Below are positions 16,629 through 25,620 of a stretch of 64,000 nt of DNA, piece after piece (position 1 is the stretch's first letter; each line of letters starts with the position of its first letter). A program made the position numbers and the translations under genes. Origin of the DNA: Glutamicibacter uratoxydans (GTDB lineage: Bacteria > Actinomycetota > Actinomycetes > Actinomycetales > Micrococcaceae); assembly GCF_006539925.1 (NCBI RefSeq), contig NZ_BJNY01000001.1, positions 298,530 to 362,529 of the forward strand, in the 5' to 3' direction. The notes beneath the pieces were generated by a model. The model saw only the letters and a list, made by a program, of their open reading frames with translations. It did not search any database and was not told the DNA's origin.

Positions 16629-18332
16629 ATGGACGACCAGAGCGACAAGCGCGAAGTCGATGAGGTCGTCAGCACGCAGGCGCGAGAGGATAACCACAGC
16701 TGGTCGGAGGCGCTTGAATGCACACCTTCCACAACCCTGGTTGAGGTAGCATCAGGTGTCGCAGCCGTATTCGGCGAAGTTCCCGACGGGCTAGAACCCA
16801 TCAGTCTTGATCTGATGCCGCCCATTGACCGTACCGAGCTCTCAGCGGCTCTCAACTCCCTGGGCAACGCGGGAACTATCGTCGGAAACCTCACGGAAGC
16901 CGCATCGAACGTACAAGGTCTCTTCCGTGTCAATGAGGCAACACTGTCCCTGTTACGGAGCGGTGGACAGATGGCTGCAAAGGACGGTGCCAAGCTCGGA
17001 GCGATCTTCAAAAACGGTGAACTAGTCGCACAGGCTCGTTTTATCCCCGCTTCGATGACAGTCGGCTCCGCGCTCGCATCCATTGGCCCGGCCGTCGCCA
17101 TGATCGCTCTCCAAATGCAGCTCGGTGAGATCTCTGGACTCGTTCGCACTAACATCCAACTCACGACGCAGGCGCTCGCAACTATTCGAAGCGAGCAGTG
17201 GGCAAAGCTCACGGCGCTCGTAAAGACTGTAGACGGCGCCTTCCAAGAAGCGATCGCAATTGGCACCGTCAACGAATCCGTATGGGATCGCGTTTCCCAC
17301 GTGGGCACCGAGATTGATGAGAAGCAGCATTTATACCGAGGCAACGTGGATGCACACGTCAAGGAACTTAAAAAATTGGACGGGCACGCGCGCCGGCAAT
17401 ACCTTGAAACGAACGCTCAAGCAATCATCTTTGACTCACATGCATTGCTGAGCTCACTCAAGATGTACGCGCAGTACCAATCGCTTCGGGCGTCGCGGGC
17501 CCGAGTACGAAGCGCGAACGACGAAAGCGAGGCACGGATTTTCGAGCAGATCACGCAGAAAACCTCGACAGAAATCGACCGGTCATTTCGCGAGATCAAG
17601 CAGCTCACACAGTCACTCGTGCGCGAGTTGCGAATCATCGCCGAACTCCCCGGACGCGCCACTGCGCCCCTCACGAAGAAGCGGAAGGACGCAAAGGCAT
17701 CCGAGTTCACATGCCAGTATCTCCTCGAAGTCATCGAGCCTATTGCCGATAAGCTCCAGCAAGCTGTCAAGATAACAGAAGCCCCAGAGGCCGTGTGCGC
17801 ACCCGAGGGGTTAGCACTAGACCCTTATCTGAAAATCGTTCGGTGGTTCCTTGAGGAAGGCGAAGTACTTCGCAGCATCGCCTTCCCGTACGAAGTGGGA
17901 CCTCACAACTTCACTGGAGTCCTGCCAGCGGTTCTTGCTAAACGAGTTGATGCAACTTGGGACGCATTTGCACCACGAAAGGCCAGTGCCCTCGTTGAGA
18001 AGCTCGCGCCGAGCGCGTTCATAGCGGTCACCAATCGGCGGATCATCACCGCCGCCCCAGGAAATCTCCTCAAACGTGGTGAAATCGGACCTGTCTACTC
18101 CCTGGATAAGGTACGTAACGTCCGAGTACGCTCACACAATGGGAAGAACACCCGACCCACCATCGATGTGGCTACAGTGGATCACGATCTGCACTGGATG
18201 TTCCCGGACTCGGCGGCTCGCGAAGACATTAAGAGCTTGGCCGCCATTCTCTCCGAAAGGACGTCATCGGCAGTTTCGGCAACTACAGCCACTAAAGAAC
18301 TCGCTGAAGCAGGCAACGACACCGATTCCTAA
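16629..18332 (+). CDS. Orphan protein with hydrophobic hairpin, helical core and C-terminal PH-like domain
   Basis: A 567-residue protein that I do not recognise. Visible parts: acidic N-terminus; Gly/Ala-rich region; a hydrophobic stretch at about 138-164 (FIPASMTVGSALASIGPAVA) that could dip into a membrane; a long charged, helical region with probable coiled coils (about 170-380); and at about 460-545 a pattern typical of bacterial PH-like domains of the YokE type (FIAVTNRRIITAAPG, then alternating strands and a terminal helix). ATG 16629 was chosen because GAAGGAG lies about 8 nt upstream; an in-frame start at 16557 lacks one. Codon use is more relaxed than in neighbours. It sits alone downstream of tandem tRNA-His genes, so acquisition by transfer is likely; a defence role is only a guess. 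Confidence 0.7.
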   Translation: MDDQSDKREVDEVVSTQAREDNHSWSEALECTPSTTLVEVASGVAAVFGEVPDGLEPISLDLMPPIDRTELSAALNSLGNAGTIVGNLTEAASNVQGLFRVNEATLSLLRSGGQMAAKDGAKLGAIFKNGELVAQARFIPASMTVGSALASIGPAVAMIALQMQLGEISGLVRTNIQLTTQALATIRSEQWAKLTALVKTVDGAFQEAIAIGTVNESVWDRVSHVGTEIDEKQHLYRGNVDAHVKELKKLDGHARRQYLETNAQAIIFDSHALLSSLKMYAQYQSLRASRARVRSANDESEARIFEQITQKTSTEIDRSFREIKQLTQSLVRELRIIAELPGRATAPLTKKRKDAKASEFTCQYLLEVIEPIADKLQQAVKITEAPEAVCAPEGLALDPYLKIVRWFLEEGEVLRSIAFPYEVGPHNFTGVLPAVLAKRVDATWDAFAPRKASALVEKLAPSAFIAVTNRRIITAAPGNLLKRGEIGPVYSLDKVRNVRVRSHNGKNTRPTIDVATVDHDLHWMFPDSAAREDIKSLAAILSERTSSAVSATTATKELAEAGNDTDS

Positions 18333-18660
18333 AAATTGAGCGAGTAATTCATTAAGTTCGCAGGAAGTAATCCCGCTACCAGACGGCCTGGCCAAGAGAA
18401 GCAGCTGAGCCCGAGCCGGTTAACGCGCAAAATGATTCTTTGGACATCAAAGTTGTAACCGCAGCAGCTCCACCCACACCAAGAAATATCCCGCGAATTC
18501 CAGAAGAGCGTCCGCTAGAACCACTGATTACCATCTGATTCTCAAGCGTAGTTGCAACCCCTTGCACCGGTTTCCTGTACAACCAGCGGTCCCTTAAAAT
18601 TGGATCGGTCAGAGCCCCACGTGCTTCGAGAACAATCCGCGCTTCACGCCGTCTTACTGG
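18333..18660. other. AT-richer intergenic stretch with an unidentified minus-strand open frame
   Basis: No confident gene. On the minus strand a frame stays open from just after the PIN remnant's stop (18661) to a TAG at 18376 (about 94 codons, including a Gly/Ala/Ser-rich stretch). It has no credible start or ribosome site and no family was recognised; it may be a gene relic or chance. Confidence 0.3.
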
Positions 18661-18956
18661 TCAAGTAGCACCATACAAAGGATGCAGGCCACCCCGGTAG
18701 ATCGTACGCGGCTGGTCAGGATCAGCCGGAGTCGGTGTCGTATCGTAGGCATCTGCGAACCGTCCGGTGAGGTGGGGATGCCTACGGCCGAACATCCGGT
18801 GAATCGTGACGCCATGAAGTAGTCCGGATTGACCGCGCTCATCCCATGCATCGAAAAGTCTTCGAACGCAAAATCATCTACGTCGGTTGTGATTAGATGC
18901 TTAGCCCCCGAACTGGCCCGCTTAACGAAGTTCACTGCCAAGTCATTCGTGCTTTA
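18661..18956 (-). pseudogene. Remnant of a PIN-domain toxin-like gene
   Basis: Two pieces of one PIN-domain protein in different frames. The first part (from about 18956 to 18850) reads GAKHLITTDVDDFAFEDF and then SAVNPDYFMASRFT, resembling the C-terminal half of a PIN nuclease with its Asp-containing TTDVDDF motif. After a frame change the other frame reads MFGRRHPHLTGRFADAYD, then a PADPDQPRTIYRGG stretch and a TGA at 18661, resembling the tail of the same family. The N-terminal half with the first catalytic Asp is missing and an internal deletion or frameshift separates the pieces, so it is not functional. No antitoxin gene is adjacent. Family assignment is from memory of similar proteins. 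Confidence 0.55.
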
Positions 18957-18966
18957 GGCTTCGGAC

Positions 18967-19800
18967 ATGCCTAACATTCCACAGATAGAGCTAGCCAACG
19001 GCGTACAGGTCCCAGCCATCGGCCAGGGCACCTGGTACATGGGAGAAGATCCCAACATTCGCGAAGAAGAGATCGCCACGCTGCGCCGAGGCATCGAACT
19101 CGGTCTCACGCTCGTTGATACTGCGACCATGTATGGCGACGGACTAGCCGAAGAACTCGTCGGAGAGGCCATTGCCCCCTTCCGCGACGAAGTCTTCCTG
19201 GTGGACAAGGTACTGCCCTACGAAGCTTCCTATCGTGGAACCATTGAATCCTGCCAGGGCTCGCTTGAGCGTCTGGGAACCGACTTCATCGATCTCCTGC
19301 TCCTGCATTGGCCTGGTTCACATCCTCTGGAAGAAACCGTCCGCGGATTCGAGACGCTCATTGAGCGCGGCCTGATTGGTGCATGGGGCGTGAGCAATTT
19401 CGATTCCGATGAGCTTCCAGCACTTCCGTCGACTCCATTGGTCAACCAGGTCCTCTACAACCCGAGCCGCCGTGGCGTTGAATACGACCTGCTCCCAATG
19501 CATGCCGCGTCCAAACCTGCAATTACAACCATGGCCTACTCCCCTTTTGAACAAGGCCGGCTTCTGCGCCATCCTGCGCTTGAAGAGATTGCCCAAAGCC
19601 TGGACCTTCACGTCTCCCAGGTGCTCATTGCCTGGGCCATCCGCGACGGCAACACGATTGCGATTCCGAAATCCTCGTCGTTGGCCCACGTTGAGCAAAA
19701 TGCGCAGGCAGCCCAGCTGAAGCTTTCAACTGATCACCTTCAGATTATTGACGAGGTATTTTCTGCGCCTCAACGCAAATCGCCGCTGGAGATGCTCTAG
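18967..19800 (+). CDS. Aldo/keto reductase
   Basis: A 277-residue NADPH-dependent oxidoreductase of the AKR superfamily. The catalytic tetrad is complete: Asp51 and Tyr56 in VDTATMYGDG, Lys81 in LVDKV, and His114 in LLLHWPG. The C-terminal IAIPKSSS motif binds the cofactor phosphate. The substrate is unknown. The ATG at 18967 has no Shine-Dalgarno; TAGGCT ends 6 nt before it with TTCACT 18 nt further upstream, so a leaderless transcript is likely. It is the first gene after the accessory patch at 16.2-18.9 kb, with normal high-GC codon use. Confidence 0.92.
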   Translation: MPNIPQIELANGVQVPAIGQGTWYMGEDPNIREEEIATLRRGIELGLTLVDTATMYGDGLAEELVGEAIAPFRDEVFLVDKVLPYEASYRGTIESCQGSLERLGTDFIDLLLLHWPGSHPLEETVRGFETLIERGLIGAWGVSNFDSDELPALPSTPLVNQVLYNPSRRGVEYDLLPMHAASKPAITTMAYSPFEQGRLLRHPALEEIAQSLDLHVSQVLIAWAIRDGNTIAIPKSSSLAHVEQNAQAAQLKLSTDHLQIIDEVFSAPQRKSPLEML

Positions 19801-19873
19801 CTGGCTGTCGCCCACGGTAGCGTCAGATAAAAGTAGCTGAGGCAATTGTGCCGATCTTGGAGGAGGAAGCCGA

Positions 19874-20587
19874 ATGCAGGATTTTGGACCAAAGGTTGAT
19901 GCAGCATGGATTGAGCCATTCTCCTCTGGCAGCACGTTGGTAGATCTTCCTGGTTTGCGGGTTGGGATTGAAGAAGAAGCAGCTCCGGAATTCCCTGCGC
20001 AAATTCTCGAATTGCCGGGTCAAGTTCTGGCACTAGTCTCCCAAGATCTTTCAACCGACCCCTTGGTTCACAACGCCCGCAATGAATCTGACTTGCGGCG
20101 CGCCCTCATTTCGGCAGGTCTGGCAATGAACGGAGCGGACCAGCTGTTCTTCCTGAGCCCTCAGGCCTTGGAAATGCTCCGCTCAGACCCGGCGGCGCAC
20201 GATGTCCGGCAGTTGCGGTCTGATGACCGGGACCTCTTCGATGACTTCACAGCACGAGCACCGGAAGCGGATCTTGACGAAGCCTACGTTGAGCTTGAAC
20301 ATTGGGCAGTCTTCGGCGCGTTCCACGACGGTCAGCTGGCCGCGATCGGCAGCGCCTACCCATTCAGCCGCAATGAGAGCATGGCCGATATTGGGGTCAT
20401 CACCCTGCCCGACTTTCGTGGACGTGGCTTTGCCCGAAAGGTCGTACAAGCGATCTCTCTCCACATTGCCGAGCACGGCCTAGAGCCTCAATACCGCTGC
20501 CAACTGGACAATGAATCATCCCTGATTCTTGCCGCACGCTGCGGGTTCAGCCCTTTCGGCACATGGGACGTGGCACTGCCTGAGTAG
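19874..20587 (+). CDS. GNAT family acetyltransferase
   Basis: A 237-residue protein. The C-terminal ~110 residues carry the GNAT fold, with the acetyl-CoA-binding motif A as LPDFRGRGFARKVVQAI and a following N-E-S-S and ARCGF segment common in this superfamily. The N-terminal ~110 residues have no recognised domain but include conserved-looking PGQVLALV. GGAGGAGG upstream of the ATG gives a strong ribosome site. Substrate unknown. It lies 73 bp after the aldo/keto reductase, same strand, and could be cotranscribed. Confidence 0.85.
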   Translation: MQDFGPKVDAAWIEPFSSGSTLVDLPGLRVGIEEEAAPEFPAQILELPGQVLALVSQDLSTDPLVHNARNESDLRRALISAGLAMNGADQLFFLSPQALEMLRSDPAAHDVRQLRSDDRDLFDDFTARAPEADLDEAYVELEHWAVFGAFHDGQLAAIGSAYPFSRNESMADIGVITLPDFRGRGFARKVVQAISLHIAEHGLEPQYRCQLDNESSLILAARCGFSPFGTWDVALPE

Positions 20588-20754
20588 GCCGGGCCAACGT
20601 CCTCCCATTCTCAGGGTCCAGCAGCAACCTCCACGAGGCTGGTGGACGAGCGTATTATTCATCTGCTGGCCTCCAAGGTAAATACCCTCGCCTACCTGCT
20701 TTACGTGTGTTCGATACTTGACCGCTGTCATCAGAAGAGTCGATTATTAGAACC

Positions 20755-23394
20755 ATGACCGGTTCCGCTCCCCCGCCCAAATCGATTCTTCCGTCGCGGA
20801 AGAAGCAGCTCGACGATGCCGTCGCAACTTCAGAACGCGGCGGAACAGTCTTTATCGTCGGCGATATGGGTACAGGCCGGACTACATTCGGACTGCAGCT
20901 GCTAGAGCGGCTGCAACAGAAATTTCACCGGTTGATCGGCTCTCCTGCATTGAGCAAAGTGCCCTTTTCGACACTGGGCATCTTGGCTTCCCAAATTCCC
21001 GGCGACCCAATGGGAGCATCTTCAATTGAACTAGTTCAGGGAATCGGGCAAGCTACCCAGAATTCCCACGTGGCCGTTTTCCTCGACCATGCCGAGTACG
21101 TCGATGCACAGAGCGCTGCCGTCTTGAAGCAGCTGCAGGCGTCGGGAAACATTCGTTTGCTCATTTCCACTTCCTCGGTGAGATCGTTGCCGCACGACCT
21201 TCTCACCTTGTTGTCACTGCACGACTCGCTGCGCGTGGACTTGAATCCGCTCACTTTGCCCGATGCCGAGATGCTGCTTGCCGAGGTCCTTGAGGGTCAA
21301 ATTAATCCGAGCGCGGCAACCGGGCTATTGGAAATGTCTACGGGGCACGCGCTTCATCTTCACGAGCTGGCATTGGATGCCAAGTCGGCCGGTGCCCTGT
21401 CCGAACACGGTGGCTATTGGACTCTGGACATGAACTGGATCCCCCGAGGCTCTCGAACCTCTGATCTCGTCGCCACCCGGCTGGGCAATCAGTCAGAAGA
21501 CATTCGCGAGAGCATTGAACTACTCGCAGTGACAGGGCCTCTAGAACTCAGCATGGCCATCGAACTCATGGGCAGCAATGTATTTGATGCCGTGGAATCC
21601 GGGCTCGCCGCCCTCAACGTGATTTCGGAAAACCCAGCTACCGGCGAGCGCTTGTCGCTGGTCATGCTGGGTGCGGGTTTGTCTCCGCAGTTGGTTTTGA
21701 GCACTTTTGATGCGATGACGTTGCGTCGGCATTTGGTTGCTATTGAGCAGCGATTGCCGTGGGATCGGTTTGATGCTGAGTTTCGAAGCAGATATACCCG
21801 CCATCGGCTGGAGATGGGGTTGCCGGTTCCGAGCCAGGAGCTGCTGGCAGACACTTTGGAAGCGTCAAAGGCCAGGCGGTTTAGCCGGGTGCTTGCCTTG
21901 ACTTCGATGCTTGATCGCCGCCGTGTTGATGAGTGGGAGTGTTTTCAGTCTTTGCTGGTGGCTCGGGCAGATGCATTGTATGAGCTTCGTCAGCCTGAGG
22001 CTGCGTTTGAGCTGTTGCAGCCGTATTTGGAGATGGGAGATTCTGAGCTTCGGTTTGTTGCAGCGAAGATCGTGTATGCGAGTTTGGGCCGGACTCAGGT
22101 TGCTGAGCAGATTCTTGCTCCTCGGCCGGGCGATCCTGAATCAGTGGGCGCTTACCTGCAGTTGATTAGGTCGCGGAGTAATCAGGTGGCGGATGTTGCC
22201 GCTTTGCGCGAGTTTGCTGGGTCGTCAGCGTTGAGTGCGGAGGGGCGTGCGGCGTGTTTGGCGCATGTTCTTATTGAACAGGCTTATTGCGGTCGTGCCG
22301 AGGAGTCGATGGCGGAGTTCCTTCGCTATTCCGAGGACCCGCAGTTTTCGAGGGAGCCTGCATCTGCTCGGTCTGAGCTGCTCTTTGCATTGCCTTCGCT
22401 GACTTTTGCCGTAGGGGTCGCGCCGTCTTCCATGCTTGGCGCAGCCCGTGACTTTGGAGCTGAGCAGTTGAAGCCCAATCAGGGCAATGTCATGATCAGC
22501 ACCGGGTTGAGCTTGTTGGAGTGCGGTCTGGCGGTACAGGCCTTGGAGGCTTTTGAGCAGGCGTTGAGCTACTTTGCTGTGAACGATACGTACCTGCTGA
22601 AGGGGTTTGTTGCACTCTTGGCATCAAAGGCTTCGGCTTTGCTCGGCGACAGGGCCGGAGTCCTGCGTTATTTGGAGTTGTTTCGTTCAGAGCCTGATGT
22701 TTCTGGTCAGATTGTTCGGCCGGCGGCGATGGTTGGGTTGGTTTCGGTCTTGTCCTTTGCTGAGGGCCAGGACTGCGCCCTGCAGGAGTATGAGCGCCAG
22801 TTGTCCCAGGCACAGGGTTTTGGACGTCATTACTTGGTGATGAGGCTGCATTTGGAAGCTTGGCAGTGTGGGCTGTTGCAGGATGCAAGCGTGCTCTCAC
22901 AGTCTGCTTCTGTGGTTCAAGGTCCGTTGGCTCGGCTTCTTGAAAGCTATGCTCCAGTGTTGTCTGATCCTACTGAGCTGTCAGCAGGAGCGGTAGTTGG
23001 CGGGCATATGGAGGCGGAGCATGTATTGCTGGCGGCGCAGTTTGCCAATAGTGCAGCGTCGCGGGCTAGAGCGCTGGGAAGGCGTTCGGTGGCGGCGCAG
23101 CTGTTGAACATGGCTGTGGAGCTGGCGCGCCCCCTCGTGGGGGTGAATACTTTTGCCCTGGGTCGCGGCCGCATTGATCCTACGGTTCTTACCGAGCGTG
23201 AATATGCTTCGTGCATCTTGGCAGCGCAGGGTGCGAGCAATCAGGCGATTTCTCAGAAGCTGTTTTTGTCTACCCGCACGGTGGAGGGGCACCTTCAGAA
23301 GTCTTATGCGAAATTGGGGATTGTTGATCGCCGGCAGTTGATTCCGTTACTGGCTTCGATGCCTGCACCGGATTCAATACCTGATTTGGGATAG
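20755..23394 (+). CDS. Large LuxR-type transcriptional regulator with NTPase domain
   Basis: An 879-residue regulator of LAL-like layout: N-terminal P-loop NTPase, long helical repeat middle (about 340-780) and C-terminal LuxR HTH at about 811-866 (LTEREYASCILAAQ, then RTVEGHLQKSYAKLGI). The P-loop is altered: GDMGTGRTT at 36-44 has Arg42 where Lys normally contacts phosphate, while a Walker B-like VFLDHAE is present near 108-114, so nucleotide hydrolysis may be weak or lost. From about codon 300 (near base 21,660) codon use changes abruptly from C-ending to T/G-ending codons and stays so to the stop, while the reading frame is intact. Target genes unknown; no obvious operon partner. Confidence 0.85.
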   Translation: MTGSAPPPKSILPSRKKQLDDAVATSERGGTVFIVGDMGTGRTTFGLQLLERLQQKFHRLIGSPALSKVPFSTLGILASQIPGDPMGASSIELVQGIGQATQNSHVAVFLDHAEYVDAQSAAVLKQLQASGNIRLLISTSSVRSLPHDLLTLLSLHDSLRVDLNPLTLPDAEMLLAEVLEGQINPSAATGLLEMSTGHALHLHELALDAKSAGALSEHGGYWTLDMNWIPRGSRTSDLVATRLGNQSEDIRESIELLAVTGPLELSMAIELMGSNVFDAVESGLAALNVISENPATGERLSLVMLGAGLSPQLVLSTFDAMTLRRHLVAIEQRLPWDRFDAEFRSRYTRHRLEMGLPVPSQELLADTLEASKARRFSRVLALTSMLDRRRVDEWECFQSLLVARADALYELRQPEAAFELLQPYLEMGDSELRFVAAKIVYASLGRTQVAEQILAPRPGDPESVGAYLQLIRSRSNQVADVAALREFAGSSALSAEGRAACLAHVLIEQAYCGRAEESMAEFLRYSEDPQFSREPASARSELLFALPSLTFAVGVAPSSMLGAARDFGAEQLKPNQGNVMISTGLSLLECGLAVQALEAFEQALSYFAVNDTYLLKGFVALLASKASALLGDRAGVLRYLELFRSEPDVSGQIVRPAAMVGLVSVLSFAEGQDCALQEYERQLSQAQGFGRHYLVMRLHLEAWQCGLLQDASVLSQSASVVQGPLARLLESYAPVLSDPTELSAGAVVGGHMEAEHVLLAAQFANSAASRARALGRRSVAAQLLNMAVELARPLVGVNTFALGRGRIDPTVLTEREYASCILAAQGASNQAISQKLFLSTRTVEGHLQKSYAKLGIVDRRQLIPLLASMPAPDSIPDLG

Positions 23395-23572
23395 GGCACT
23401 ACCTATAGAGGCATTTTTCTGCGTTTGGGATGATTCTGGGAATTAGACTGGCTTTGTTCGGCCAATGCTCTGCGAAGGGGTTCTTGGGGGGATCCCAGTA
23501 GCGGTCGGGCGACGTATGGATTGATTCTTTGTTTCACTCGCATGGATTCATTGATTTCTTGACCGATACATT

Positions 23573-23603
23573 CAAAGTGCCAGCGTTCAGCGCTGGCACT
23601 TTG
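23573..23603 (+). terminator. Hairpin downstream of the LuxR-type gene
   Basis: A 13-bp perfect stem (23573-23585 with 23591-23603), 5-nt loop. Only a weak T-run follows. It lies 180 bp after the stop. Confidence 0.6.
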
Positions 23604-23635
23604 TCGTTAAGTTATGTTGCGCTACATGGCGAACC

Positions 23636-23656
23636 ATATTCGAACTTATATTCGAA
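23636..23656. promoter_or_regulatory. Two direct repeats of ATATTCGAA
   Basis: Copies at 23636-23644 and 23648-23656, period 12 bp, each containing the palindrome TTCGAA. Placement about 220 bp before the acyl-CoA dehydrogenase suggests an operator, but the 12-bp spacing is not one full helical turn and no regulator is known. Confidence 0.35.
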
Positions 23657-23874
23657 TGGCGTTGTGGTTTTGGTCTAGCCCCGTGTTTTTTGAGACTTTC
23701 TGCGTAAAAATGACGCGGATTGGGGATGATTCTCGGCAAATAGGCGTCGGTGGCCGGTTGCGACCATAATGGGATGTACTAAGTCAGCAGGCTATCGACC
23801 CGCATAGCGATTGTTGAGCTGCCGCTGTTCCAGGTGGCAGTGTCCCTCATTCAGACCCCGAAAGGTACGGACCG

Positions 23875-25023
23875 GTGAAGCGCGCGCTTTTTGAAGAAGA
23901 CCATGAACAGTTCCGCGAATTGGCTGCGGAGTTCAACTCACGAGAGATTTCCGGTAAGTACGCACAGTGGGAGAAGGACCACCAGATTCCTCGCGAGGTG
24001 TGGCGTTCTGCTGGTGAGAACGGCCTGCTGGGCTTGGCCGTGCCGGAGGAGTTCGGCGGCATGGGCATTGACGACTACCGCTTCCGCGTAGTGCTGGATG
24101 AAGAATTCGTGCGTTCGGGCCACTTGGCGGTGGCCTTGGCATTGCACCTGCATGATGACCTGGTACTGCCCTACCTCTTGGCCTACGGATCGCAGGATCT
24201 GAAGTCCCGCTGGCTCCCTCGGTTCGTTGACGGATCGACCATTACCTCCTGTGCTTTCACCGAGCCCGGAGCAGGTTCGGATCTGCGCGGCGTCCGCACC
24301 AAGGCGATGCGCGACGGCGAGGATTGGCTGATCAGCGGCCAGAAGACGTTCATCGGCAATGGCGCCCACGGCGATGCAGCACTGGTGCTTGCCCGCACCG
24401 ACGGGGAAACCTCGCGGGCAGGAGCCGAGTCTTTCAGCCTGTTCCTGGTGGAACGTTCCGAGGGCTATTCGAACGGCCAGCCTTTCGACAAGATGGGGCT
24501 GCGCGCATCCGACACTGCAGAGCTGTTCTTCGACGAAGTACGAGTGTCTGATGCCGACCGCATTGGCGAGGTCGGCCAGGGACTGAGGTACGTCAAGGAG
24601 CAGCTGCCGCAGGCGCGCCTAGCTCTGGCCGTGGCAGCTTCTGCAATCTGCACCGCGGCGTTTGAGCAGGCCCATGAGCATGCCTCGAATCGTTCAACTT
24701 TCGGCCAGGCGCTGACCGAGTACCAGAACACGCGTTTTGAACTTGCCGATCTGAAGACTGAGTCGCATGTCACCCAGTCATTTGTCGATCGTGCGGTGCT
24801 GGCGTTCAACGACGGCGAACTGAGCGAATCAGAAGCAGCGGAGGTCAAGCTTTGGGCTAGTGAAAGCGCGAAAAGGCTCACGGACCGGGCACTGCAGCTG
24901 CATGGCGGCTACGGCTACATCATGGAGTACCCGATCGCCCAATCCTTCACCGCTTCACGCCTGCTGACCATCTTCGGTGGCACAAGTGAGATCATGCGTG
25001 AAACTATTGGACGAGCACTCTAA
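23875..25023 (+). CDS. Acyl-CoA dehydrogenase
   Basis: A 382-residue FAD enzyme that oxidises acyl-CoA to enoyl-CoA. N-, middle and C-domains are all present: CAFTEPGAGSDLRG, QKTFIGNG, and a C-terminal LHGGYGYIMEYP followed by FGGTSEIMRETI. The position of the usual catalytic Glu in GT-type enzymes is Gly here (FGGTSE), as in long-chain/isovaleryl types where the base lies on helix G; FEQAHEHASNRSTFG has a Glu in the matching place. Substrate chain length is not predictable. GTG start with AAAGG about 8 nt upstream. Peptide deformylase follows after 24 bp. Confidence 0.92.
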   Translation: MKRALFEEDHEQFRELAAEFNSREISGKYAQWEKDHQIPREVWRSAGENGLLGLAVPEEFGGMGIDDYRFRVVLDEEFVRSGHLAVALALHLHDDLVLPYLLAYGSQDLKSRWLPRFVDGSTITSCAFTEPGAGSDLRGVRTKAMRDGEDWLISGQKTFIGNGAHGDAALVLARTDGETSRAGAESFSLFLVERSEGYSNGQPFDKMGLRASDTAELFFDEVRVSDADRIGEVGQGLRYVKEQLPQARLALAVAASAICTAAFEQAHEHASNRSTFGQALTEYQNTRFELADLKTESHVTQSFVDRAVLAFNDGELSESEAAEVKLWASESAKRLTDRALQLHGGYGYIMEYPIAQSFTASRLLTIFGGTSEIMRETIGRAL

Positions 25024-25047
25024 GCACTTTTGAAAGGACTCGATCAC

Positions 25048-25620
25048 GTGCCTATCCGGCAGATCACCGTTTACGGAGAACCAGTACTGCACCGCCGCGC
25101 GCTGGAGGTGACCGAGTTCGACGACGAGCTGCGCCAGCTGGTCGCCGACATGCACGTCACCATGGACGCCGCACATGGCGTGGGTCTGGCCGCGCCGCAG
25201 ATCGGCATCGGGCTGCGCTTGTTCACCTACGTCTACGCGGACCAGAATGACGCACCGGAACGCGGCGTGGTGATCAACCCGAAGCTGACCCTGTCCAAGG
25301 TGTCCCAGGCTCCTGCAGACGTCGACGAGGAGTCTGAGGGCTGCTTGTCGGTGCCAGGCCTGAACTATCCGCTCAAGCGCGCGGACTATGCCAAGGTTGA
25401 AGGCTTCGACGAGTTCGGCAATCCTGTCTCCTTCGAGGCCCATGGGTGGTTTGCGCGCATCATGCAGCACGAGTACGACCACCTGGACGGCTTCCTGTAT
25501 GTGGACAAGCTGCAGCCGCGCTGGGACAAGCGGTGGAACAAGGCAAAGAAGTCGCTGGGATGGGGCGTGCCGGGCAATACCTGGCTGCCGGGCACCGATG
25601 AGGATCCGTTCGGCCACTAG
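25048..25620 (+). CDS. def: Peptide deformylase
   Basis: Removes the formyl group from nascent N-terminal Met. The three metalloenzyme motifs are intact: GVGLAAPQ (44-51), EGCLS with ligand Cys99, and HEYDH (141-145) with two His ligands and the catalytic Glu. Start GTG 25048 (MPIRQITVYGEP) has AAAGGA 9 nt upstream; the in-frame TTG at 25030 would put this site inside the gene. 190 residues, with the actinobacterial C-terminal extension. Its TAG overlaps the stop of the convergent gene in a shared CTAG. Confidence 0.95.
   Translation: MPIRQITVYGEPVLHRRALEVTEFDDELRQLVADMHVTMDAAHGVGLAAPQIGIGLRLFTYVYADQNDAPERGVVINPKLTLSKVSQAPADVDEESEGCLSVPGLNYPLKRADYAKVEGFDEFGNPVSFEAHGWFARIMQHEYDHLDGFLYVDKLQPRWDKRWNKAKKSLGWGVPGNTWLPGTDEDPFGH

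Larger units (their letters stand above)
23395..23874. other. 480-bp intergenic region with repeats
   Basis: No gene. It holds the hairpin at 23573, the TTCGAA-centred repeats at 23636-23656, and two partly similar stretches (about 23416-23444 and 23697-23740) that share TTTCTGCGT and GGGATGATTCT. The second lies about 130 bp before the acyl-CoA dehydrogenase start. Confidence 0.5.

Noticed and set aside
15859..18966. Search for an integrase or a second tRNA 3'-end copy as evidence of a classical genomic island
   Set aside because: No integrase gene and no repeat of the tRNA-His 3' end was found downstream, apart from nine bases in the hairpin; a full island cannot be claimed.
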